DNA of 11,033 bases from Candidatus Parvarchaeota archaeon UBA446 (GTDB lineage Archaea; Nanobdellota; Nanobdellia; Parvarchaeales; Parvarchaeaceae), in assembly GCA_002503215.1 (NCBI GenBank), contig DARG01000022.1:1-11033 (forward strand), given 5' to 3'. The notes beneath the pieces are model-generated. The model was not told the origin of the DNA. It saw only the letters and a program-made list of their open reading frames with translations, and made no database searches. This document shows, one piece after another, positions 6,047 to 11,033 of the stretch; position 1 is the stretch's first letter; each line of letters opens with the position of its first letter. The position numbers and the translations under genes were made by a program.

Positions 6047-6616
6047 ATGGAAAGAAAAAGTAGCTTAATTTATATAGTGTTTGTGTTTATAATAATCCTC
6101 GTTCTTCTGTTTTACTATATTACAAGCGTAAGAAATCCACCACAGAGCGTCAATATAGTTAACTTAAATACTTCCTCTTTGTATAATCTTTCATTTACAG
6201 TAACCCCAACATTTAATTTGTATTCCGGCCAGTTATACCTTTTGATAAAAGTAATTAACAGAGGAAATAAAACTATAACTTATTCTTCTGGATGTGTGTC
6301 GCCGTTTTCTGGAAATGTCAATCCCAACAGCACTGCCACTCTAAGTTATCTGAAAAACACAGCCACTTGTTATACCATAGCGCTGCAGTCTTTGAAGGCT
6401 AATCAGTCTGCTGTCTTAATATGGCCTCATTCTCCCGAGTTCATAAGAGTTATCAGGAACGGTGAGTTTGCCGTCAACCTCACTTTTCCGTTTGGATATT
6501 ACGGCAAAGACGAAGCTGGTTGCATCAGCGGGAATATTTCTTGCAACTCCAGTTCATATGTTTTTGTCACATTGAATCAGACTGCCACCTTAAACATGAC
6601 TTTTAATGTTACGTAG
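6047..6616 (+). CDS. Membrane-anchored, sequon-rich putative surface glycoprotein
   Basis: A 189-residue protein of unknown family with one hydrophobic segment at residues 6-26 (after MERK, so cytoplasmic N-terminus and outside C-terminus by the positive-inside rule) followed by an extracellular domain. That domain has eleven N-x-S/T sequons (Asn41, 47, 74, 94, 119, 144, 163, 167, 177, 183, 187) and four cysteines (83, 108, 159, 166) that could form two disulfides, suggesting an N-glycosylated beta-rich surface protein. I chose the ATG at 6047. A TTG at 6023, overlapping the S66 stop, would add eight residues but seems less likely. The 20-base spacing from the S66 gene suggests a shared transcript, and the pairing points to envelope function. 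No catalytic motif is visible. Confidence 0.75.
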   Translation: MERKSSLIYIVFVFIIILVLLFYYITSVRNPPQSVNIVNLNTSSLYNLSFTVTPTFNLYSGQLYLLIKVINRGNKTITYSSGCVSPFSGNVNPNSTATLSYLKNTATCYTIALQSLKANQSAVLIWPHSPEFIRVIRNGEFAVNLTFPFGYYGKDEAGCISGNISCNSSSYVFVTLNQTATLNMTFNVT

Positions 6617-6672
6617 ATGTATACGGCTTTTCGCCCGACTTACTGCATACCATATAAGGCTGGGCACAGGAA

Positions 6673-6711
6673 AACTATATAAACTCGTAAAAATCATATA
6701 ATTATATAGTT
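6673..6711 (+). promoter_or_regulatory. Probable dnaG promoter inside a 10-bp inverted repeat
   Basis: TATATAAA at 6676-6683, preceded by a purine-rich GGAAAA, is a plausible TATA/BRE for dnaG and would start transcription near 6706, leaving a leader of about 100 bases. The TATA sits in the left arm (AACTATATAA, 6673-6682) of a perfect inverted repeat whose right arm (TTATATAGTT) is at 6702-6711, so a TATA-like element faces the other way as well. Confidence 0.4.
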
Positions 6712-6765
6712 AGTCATAAAAAAGTGATATTGGTTTAACAAACCTTAAATAACGATTAACAATTT

Positions 6766-6786
6766 GGCTCAAAATGGGCCTTTTTG
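6766..6786 (+). promoter_or_regulatory. Hairpin plus T-run in the dnaG leader (terminator- or attenuator-like)
   Basis: GGCTC (6766-6770) can pair with GGGCC (6776-6780) over an AAAAT loop, with one G-U pair, and is followed directly by five T (6781-6785). CAAAA (6770-6774) can instead pair with TTTTG (6782-6786), excluding the first stem. It lies just before the dnaG ribosome-binding site. Function is inferred, and the stems are short. Confidence 0.3.
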
Positions 6787-6793
6787 AATATAT

Positions 6794-6801
6794 AGGAGGT
6801 G
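6794..6801 (+). promoter_or_regulatory. Strong Shine-Dalgarno deciding the dnaG start
   Basis: AGGAGGTG ends six bases before the ATG at 6808. It fixes the ATG as the start and makes the in-frame GTG at 6799, which lies within this site, unlikely. Confidence 0.75.
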
Positions 6802-6807
6802 TTGAAT

Positions 6808-7992
6808 ATGGCAAAAATAGGACCTACTTCTTTTAAGTATATCCTTCATGCTAAGTTTACAGCTGACAGTTTAATCGATAAACCGGACGTAATAGGTGCG
6901 GTTTTTGGACAAACCGAAGGCTTACTTGGAGAAGAGCTTGATTTAAGAGAAGCACAGAAAAATGGAAAAATCGGAAGAATAAACGTAGAAAGCGCTTCAT
7001 CCAGCGGTAAAACCAATGGAGAGATAACGATTCCTACGTCTTTAGGCATGGCTGAAACGGCCCTTATAGGCGCAGCTATAGAAACTATAGACAGGATAGG
7101 GCCTTCTAAGGCTACCGTATCGGTAGATAAGATAGAAGACGTTAGAATATCGAAGAGAGAATACATAATGCACAGGGCACAGCAATTACTCGAAGAGGCA
7201 ATGAAAGCTTCCGACGTTGATACTACAGAACTTCTTCAGAAACTTTATGAAGACGTAAGACAGAAAGAATTCGTCGAATTTGGTTCAGAAAAGCTTCCAG
7301 CAGGGCCGGATGTTGAGGACTCAGAAGAGATAATAGTTACTGAAGGTAGAGCAGATGTCATGAACATGCTTAAACACGGATTTTCAAACGTTATAGGTAT
7401 GAATGGTACTAATATACCAAAGACAGTGATAGAGCTCAGCAGAAAAAAGATAGTTACGCTGTTTGTAGACGGAGATAGAGGAGGGGATATGATAATAAAC
7501 TCCTTTATGCAGCAAGGACACGTTGACTTTATTGCAAAAGCGCCAAGCGGGACAGAGGTAGAAGAGCTTTCCAAGAAGGAAATAAATCAGTCTCTTAGGG
7601 CTAAAGTGCCTATTGAAGAGTATGATCCTTCACTGAAGAGAGAACATGCATCCGCTTCTCCAAAGAGAAGTTCGCAGCCACCTGTCGAAGTACCTCAGGA
7701 AATAAAGGAAAAGGTCACGCCATTAGTAAACGATATAATCGGTACTAGGGGAGCTTTTCTAGTAAATGAAAAGTTCGATATACTGGGAAGAATACCGTAC
7801 AAAGGTGTAGAAGATGCTATATTGAATCTGGAAAACATCTACATGCTGATATTGGACGGCATAATAACCGATGAAATAGCGAAAGCTGCAGAAGAAAGCG
7901 AGATTAAATACATCATCGGTAGCAAAGTATTGGGAGCCAGCTCTACAGTAAAACTAATATCTTATGAAGACCTAGGATACAAATACAAGTAA
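6808..7992 (+). CDS. dnaG: Archaeal DnaG-like primase / exosome subunit (TOPRIM)
   Basis: A 394-residue archaeal DnaG, full length for the family. The N-terminal archaeal domain is easily recognised (KPDVIGAVFGQTEGLLGE at residues 25-42, then GKTNGEITIP at 67-76). The TOPRIM domain follows at about 172-260 with catalytic Glu179 in VTEGRADV and the metal-binding DGD (221-223) and Asp227 in DGDRGGD. A Pro/Ser/Lys-rich linker (about 272-298) leads to a C-terminal domain of about 95 residues. In archaea this protein makes short RNA primers in vitro and is a stable subunit of the RNA-degrading exosome through Csl4. Both roles are known for the family; which dominates here cannot be told. The start at ATG 6808 is fixed by AGGAGGTG six bases upstream. 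The gene is convergent with the malic enzyme gene. Confidence 0.96.
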   Translation: MAKIGPTSFKYILHAKFTADSLIDKPDVIGAVFGQTEGLLGEELDLREAQKNGKIGRINVESASSSGKTNGEITIPTSLGMAETALIGAAIETIDRIGPSKATVSVDKIEDVRISKREYIMHRAQQLLEEAMKASDVDTTELLQKLYEDVRQKEFVEFGSEKLPAGPDVEDSEEIIVTEGRADVMNMLKHGFSNVIGMNGTNIPKTVIELSRKKIVTLFVDGDRGGDMIINSFMQQGHVDFIAKAPSGTEVEELSKKEINQSLRAKVPIEEYDPSLKREHASASPKRSSQPPVEVPQEIKEKVTPLVNDIIGTRGAFLVNEKFDILGRIPYKGVEDAILNLENIYMLILDGIITDEIAKAAEESEIKYIIGSKVLGASSTVKLISYEDLGYKYK

Positions 7993-7997
7993 TTATA

Positions 7998-8028
7998 AAA
8001 GATTATTTGTTTTAGTACTTTAGTTTTG
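7998..8028 (+). terminator. T-rich terminator after dnaG
   Basis: Starting a few bases after the dnaG stop, the plus strand carries several T clusters (TTATTTGTTTTAG, then CTTTAGTTTTGG) without a strong GC hairpin, as expected for archaeal oligo-T termination. The downstream palindrome at 8036-8058 might assist. Confidence 0.4.
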
Positions 8029-8035
8029 GAGTTAA

Positions 8036-8058
8036 TATTGGTTTAATTTAAACCAATA
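8036..8058. repeat. 23-base near-perfect palindrome at the malic enzyme stop
   Basis: The arms TATTGGTTTAA (8036-8046) and TTAAACCAATA (8048-8058) are perfect 11-base inverted repeats around a single T, in the gap between two convergent genes and overlapping the last codons of the malic enzyme gene. It could be a bidirectional terminator stem or a protein-binding site. Confidence 0.45.
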
Positions 8059-9299
8059 ATCTCCTTTGCTTTGTTATAGAAGTATTCTTTTCCTTCCTTT
8101 ATTTCTGCAAAGCCTCTCTTAACAGAGTCTTCAGCGACAGCCGATGCTATTCTAGGATATAATTCTTTATCCTCCATACTTGCTATTATGTGTTCAGTGT
8201 CTATTCCTTTTTCAGCTGAATACTTTGCAAGTTCAATTGCAGCCGATATCGCCGTAAAATCATCTATTCTTTTGGCCCTAGAGTCCAAAGCGCCTCTGAA
8301 AAGCGCAGGGAAAATAAGACTATTATTTATTTGATTTGGATAATCGGATCTGCCAGTGGAAACAATATAAGCACCTGCTTTCTTAGCCTTTTCAGGAGTA
8401 ATCTCTGGGTTAGGGTTAGCATTTGCAAAAATAATGGGTTTTTTATTCATGACCTTTATCCAATCCTCCTTTATAGCACCTTCTCTGCTGAATGCTATTA
8501 TTATATCCGCATTTTCAAATGACTTTTTTATTTCTTTTATGTCATCTCCGTTAGATTTTTTCATCGCCTCATACTTCCATCTGTTTATACTTTTCATTAC
8601 TTCTACATCATCTCTGCTTTCATATAATGGACCTTTGCTATCTCCCAATATTACGTTCTTTGGATTGACACCAAACTTTTCTAATATATTGAAAAGAGAT
8701 ATATTTGCAGCACCAGCACCAATCATTACAATTTTAGCGGTCTTAAGATCTTTATCGGCCAGTTTTGTCGCATTTATTAAACCCGCAAGCGTAGCCGCTG
8801 CTGTGCCTTGCTGGTCATCGTGCCAGACAGGAACGCTCAATTCATTTTGCAGCCTTTCCAGCACTTCGAAACAAAATGGAGACTCTATATCTTCAAGGTG
8901 TATTCCACCGGCAGTTACCGCTATGTTTTTTACGACGTTTACGAATTCATCAACGTTTTTAGTTTGTATTGGAATAGGTACAGCATTTACTCCTCCAAGT
9001 TCTTTGTATATAAGTGATTTACCCTCCATAACTGGCAGAGAAGCCAGCGGCCCTATATCCCCTAAACCAAGTACTCTAGTTCCGTTAGTTAATATAAAAA
9101 CAGTGTTCCACCTCCAAGTAAGGTCCCAAGACATTCGTTCGTCAAGATTTATAGCCTTTGATACTTCCGCCACCCCTGGAGTATAAACGATTGAAAAGTC
9201 CTTCATAGAATTTATTTTCAAAGTCGGTTTGATTTGAATTTTTCCCTTGTATTTTTTCGAGTATTCTATAGCTAATTTGCCATAATCTATATCTTCCAT
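8043..9299 (-). CDS. Malic enzyme (NAD(P)-dependent, oxaloacetate-decarboxylating type)
   Basis: A 418-residue short-form malic enzyme that converts L-malate and NAD(P)+ to pyruvate, CO2 and NAD(P)H, linking C4 acids to pyruvate in the cytoplasm. Motifs are YTPGVA with the catalytic Tyr39 (39-44), TNGTRVLGLGDIGPLASLPVMEGK (71-94) with Lys94 as the usual catalytic lysine, the metal site LEDI (Glu136, Asp137) with HDDQQGTA (Asp161, Asp162), the Rossmann loop GAGAAN (194-199), and NANPNPEI around 312-320. Length and motif order match bacterial and archaeal enzymes of this class. Cofactor choice cannot be fixed from sequence by eye. The ATG at 9299 lies about 40 bases from an AT-rich TATA stretch, leaving a leader of about 10-20 bases. 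It is divergent from aIF5A and convergent with dnaG. Confidence 0.95.
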   Translation of the reverse strand: MEDIDYGKLAIEYSKKYKGKIQIKPTLKINSMKDFSIVYTPGVAEVSKAINLDERMSWDLTWRWNTVFILTNGTRVLGLGDIGPLASLPVMEGKSLIYKELGGVNAVPIPIQTKNVDEFVNVVKNIAVTAGGIHLEDIESPFCFEVLERLQNELSVPVWHDDQQGTAAATLAGLINATKLADKDLKTAKIVMIGAGAANISLFNILEKFGVNPKNVILGDSKGPLYESRDDVEVMKSINRWKYEAMKKSNGDDIKEIKKSFENADIIIAFSREGAIKEDWIKVMNKKPIIFANANPNPEITPEKAKKAGAYIVSTGRSDYPNQINNSLIFPALFRGALDSRAKRIDDFTAISAAIELAKYSAEKGIDTEHIIASMEDKELYPRIASAVAEDSVKRGFAEIKEGKEYFYNKAKEIIGLN

Positions 9300-9332
9300 C
9301 TTGTTGTTTTCTTGCCCCTATCAAATTTTGAT

Positions 9333-9347
9333 ATTTTATATTTATAT
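9333..9347 (-). promoter_or_regulatory. TATA region for the malic enzyme gene
   Basis: The minus strand reads a run of ATATAAATATAAAAT here. A box centred near 9336-9343 would start transcription about 10-20 bases before the ATG at 9299. The stretch lies between divergent genes, and its plus-strand face could serve an alternative aIF5A start. Confidence 0.4.
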
Positions 9348-9365
9348 CATTATACTAGAAAGCGT

Positions 9366-9376
9366 AATATTTATAT
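9366..9376 (+). promoter_or_regulatory. TATA box of aIF5A, supporting the ATG at 9399
   Basis: AATATTTATAT with its core centred at 9373 lies 26 bases before the ATG at 9399. A purine-rich GAAAGCG just upstream is BRE-like. The spacing predicts a leaderless mRNA from 9399 and makes the ATG at 9375 (inside the box) less likely. Confidence 0.5.
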
Positions 9377-9398
9377 GCTTGTATCTTCAAAAAGACTT

Positions 9399-9791
9399 AT
9401 GGATTTTAAAGTTGCGGGAATAAACGAGTTAAGAAAAGGAGATACTATACTTGTAGATGATCAGTTCATATGTAAGATAACAGATTTATCTTTAAGTGCG
9501 CCTGGAAAGCATGGGCATGCAAAGGCCAGAGTTGAAGCCGTTGGAATATTGGACGGTAAGAAGCGAGTATTTGTAATGTCTGCAGAAGATAGAGCAAAGA
9601 TACCAATAATAGAAAAAAGAGTAGCACAGGTAATAAGTCTAGATGGAAACAAAGCACAATTAATGGATATGGAATCATATGAGGTTTTTGATGCGGATAT
9701 ACCCGAAGAGCTAAAAGACAAGATAAAAGACGGAGTTCAGGTAACTTACTCTGATCTTATGGGTCAGAAACTTATAAAATCTCTGAAATAA
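9399..9791 (+). CDS. eif5A: Translation factor aIF5A
   Basis: Archaeal homologue of eIF5A/EF-P, which binds the ribosome and helps peptide-bond formation at stalling sequences. With the start at 9399 it is 130 residues, near the usual archaeal length (about 130-135). The N-terminal SH3-like domain carries the hypusination loop PGKHGHAKAR (about residues 34-43), whose lysine is normally modified to deoxyhypusine or hypusine. The second half is the OB fold (IPIIEKRVAQVIS, then LMDMESYEVFD). An upstream in-frame ATG at 9375 would add eight residues (138 in total); I prefer 9399 because of the TATA spacing and the match to family N-termini. The next gene starts 11 bases after its stop, so the two probably share a transcript. 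Confidence 0.95.
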   Translation: MDFKVAGINELRKGDTILVDDQFICKITDLSLSAPGKHGHAKARVEAVGILDGKKRVFVMSAEDRAKIPIIEKRVAQVISLDGNKAQLMDMESYEVFDADIPEELKDKIKDGVQVTYSDLMGQKLIKSLK

Positions 9792-9802
9792 ATAATATAA
9801 TC

Positions 9803-10087
9803 ATGGAAAATAATAAAAACATAAGTTGGCAGACGGATAATTGCTTAGGCTGCAAGTACTTTGTTCCAAATGATGTTTTGAATGCAGATATACTTGAAAG
9901 AGGAAAATGTGCTCATCCTTCACTTGTAAAATTCAACCTAGTCGTTTCAGGAAGAGACTGGTGTAACCTTTTTGCAAATATGAGTGAGTCGCGCAGACAA
10001 AAGCTTATTGATGAAGGGTTCAAAAAAGATGATGAACAGCAGAAAAAATTAATAGAAGAGAGCAAAAAAGCAGATAGCTTTGATTGA
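9803..10087 (+). CDS. Hypothetical four-cysteine protein, HiPIP-like cysteine layout
   Basis: A 94-residue cytoplasmic protein. The first 58 residues hold four cysteines (14, 17, 36, 54) as C-x2-C-x18-C-x17-C with CKYF, GKCAHP and GRDWCNLF around them. The last 35 residues are a highly charged Lys/Glu/Asp tail, probably helical. The pattern of CxxC near an aromatic residue, then a G-x-C, then a W-C-N-x-[FW], resembles high-potential iron-sulfur proteins (Cys43, 46, 63, 77 in Chromatium) and related small Fe-S domains. A zinc site is equally possible. I know no named family for it. It starts 11 bases after aIF5A and is probably co-transcribed, but no functional link to translation can be read from the sequence. 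There is no signal peptide, unlike most HiPIPs. Confidence 0.8.
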   Translation: MENNKNISWQTDNCLGCKYFVPNDVLNADILERGKCAHPSLVKFNLVVSGRDWCNLFANMSESRRQKLIDEGFKKDDEQQKKLIEESKKADSFD

Positions 10088-10121
10088 TTATCTTAGATTT
10101 CGTTTGAAACTTTGTACTCTA

Positions 10122-11000
10122 TTACCTTTTGAAAAGTGATATTACTCCCGAGTAAAATTCCAGTATAGGCTTAAATCTTTCGAAGCTGTTATTTATTGTA
10201 TTGGGTGTTAAACTATCAAGATATTTCAAGTCCCTCTGGTTTATTTTAAACCTAGAAGATTCTATATTTTCTTTCATATGACTTATAGTGCTTGCTTTCG
10301 TAAGCGGTATTACAATATCTTTTTGTATAAGCCATCTAAGCATTATTTGACCAACTGTTTTTTCATATTTATTTCCTATTTCAGTTACGTTTTTCAGTAA
10401 TCTGGCGTATCTCCTACCAAATATAGCGCCGTGAGCAAAAGGACTATAAGCCAACATTGTTATCCTTTCTTTTTTCATGTAATCCATAAGCTCTATTTCA
10501 GGTCTTCTAGCTATCATGTTGTACTCTACTTGGTTAGATACAATATCATATTTAGAAAGTGATTCTTGAGCCTTAATCAATTCTTTTTTGTTGAAGTTAC
10601 TTACTCCTATGTATCTTATCTTGCCCTCGTACACCAGCCTTTCCATCGTTTTCATGGTTTCTTTTATGTTAATGAAGCGATTTGGCCAATGCAGTTGATA
10701 TAGGTCTATCTGCTTCACTCCCAGATTCTTTAGACTGCATTCGCATGCTTTAATTAGCGAATCGTTCTTGAAATGCGTAGGCCACACTTTGGTAGCGATG
10801 AAAACGTTTTTTTCTCCTTTAATAGCGCGTCCTACTATTCTTTCCGTCCCATACATCTCAGCGGTATCTATTAGATTTACTCCATTTTTTATACCGAGTT
10901 TTATTGCATCTATACTCTGTTTTTCGTTCTTTATACGCCAAGTCCCTATCCCTATACAAGATAATCTCTCTCTAGTTTTGCCAAGTCTCTTCGATTCCAT
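10122..11000 (-). CDS. Aldo/keto reductase
   Basis: A 292-residue NAD(P)H-dependent oxidoreductase with the AKR TIM-barrel. The catalytic tetrad is complete: Asp45 and Tyr50 (LIDTAEMYG at 43-51), Lys71 (ATKVW) and His104 (YQLHWP at 101-106). IGVSNFN (131-137) and SNQVEYN (155-161) are the conserved barrel segments. The C-terminal IPLTKAS (about 252-258) replaces the usual IPGA/IPKT cofactor loop and retains Lys, consistent with NADPH binding. The substrate is unknown; it resembles the general AKR5-type reductases of prokaryotes. The ATG at 11000 fits the family N-terminus (RLGKT). Only 33 bases upstream are visible, with no clear TATA box. It converges with the four-cysteine gene, leaving a 34-base gap. 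Confidence 0.93.
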   Translation of the reverse strand: MESKRLGKTRERLSCIGIGTWRIKNEKQSIDAIKLGIKNGVNLIDTAEMYGTERIVGRAIKGEKNVFIATKVWPTHFKNDSLIKACECSLKNLGVKQIDLYQLHWPNRFINIKETMKTMERLVYEGKIRYIGVSNFNKKELIKAQESLSKYDIVSNQVEYNMIARRPEIELMDYMKKERITMLAYSPFAHGAIFGRRYARLLKNVTEIGNKYEKTVGQIMLRWLIQKDIVIPLTKASTISHMKENIESSRFKINQRDLKYLDSLTPNTINNSFERFKPILEFYSGVISLFKR

Positions 11001-11033
11001 TATAGAGTATGTGCCGTTCCTTACACAGGAATA

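Noticed and set aside
6617..6682. 21-codon ORF directly after the surface protein stop, in the same frame
   Set aside because: Too short, no signal for stop-codon readthrough, and it runs into the likely dnaG promoter.
6799..6807. GTG start for dnaG
   Set aside because: It lies inside the AGGAGGTG ribosome-binding site, which is correctly spaced for the ATG at 6808.
6617..6807. tRNA or box C/D RNA in the dnaG upstream region
   Set aside because: No cloverleaf arms and no paired C and D boxes could be found; only short hairpins are present.
8434..9186. Plus-strand open frame of 250 codons opposite the malic enzyme gene
   Set aside because: Mirror frame of a well-conserved enzyme, with Ser/Phe-rich composition and no promoter or ribosome site.

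Overview
The window is archaeal chromosomal DNA. It carries an archaeal-type DnaG (TOPRIM) protein and an aIF5A translation factor. Several starts have a TTTATA-type box centred about 24-26 bases upstream of the ATG, which is typical of leaderless archaeal transcripts. Compact gene packing, tiny ORFs and an AT-rich base composition would fit a small-genome lineage such as DPANN (Micrarchaeota or Parvarchaeota-like). That placement is inference and not proven here.

Layout. (1) 1-201, minus strand: the 5' part of an unrecognised gene with its own promoter, leaving the window at base 1. (2) 257-2445, minus: a copper-handling pair, a 45-residue stand-alone YHS-domain protein (2308-2445) followed 11 bases later by a Cu(I) P1B-ATPase (CopA) that carries a second YHS domain at its N-terminus. 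(3) 2500-4786, minus: an apparent translationally coupled operon of a 53-residue unknown ORF, a GlmU/ST0452-like sugar-nucleotidyltransferase/left-handed beta-helix protein, and a YvcK/CofD-like protein. The joins are a TGATG overlap and an ATGA overlap. (4) 4787-5099: a 313-base divergent intergenic region with AT-rich promoter-like elements and a possible 36-residue leader ORF. (5) 5100-6616, plus: a serine S66 LD-carboxypeptidase/MccF-like peptidase and a sequon-rich, membrane-anchored surface protein. (6) 6617-7992, plus: a structured leader of roughly 100 bases and dnaG. (7) 8043-9299, minus: malic enzyme, convergent with dnaG. (8) 9399-10087, plus: aIF5A followed by a four-cysteine protein with a HiPIP-like cysteine layout. 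(9) 10122-11000, minus: an aldo/keto reductase.

How the genes relate. The copper pair looks like a small resistance or homeostasis cassette. The nucleotidyltransferase and YvcK-like protein suggest a UDP-sugar module, because bacterial YvcK proteins bind UDP-sugars and ST0452-type enzymes make UDP-GlcNAc. The S66 peptidase and glycosylation-rich anchored protein beside it point to envelope-related work. DnaG, aIF5A and malic enzyme are ordinary housekeeping functions. No tRNA, rRNA, CRISPR array, transposase or phage gene was seen. The points that most deserve a second look are the duplicated YHS module, the missing GD aspartate in the nucleotidyltransferase, the mirrored coupled small ORFs around 4625-5109, the HiPIP-like partner of aIF5A, and the dnaG leader.
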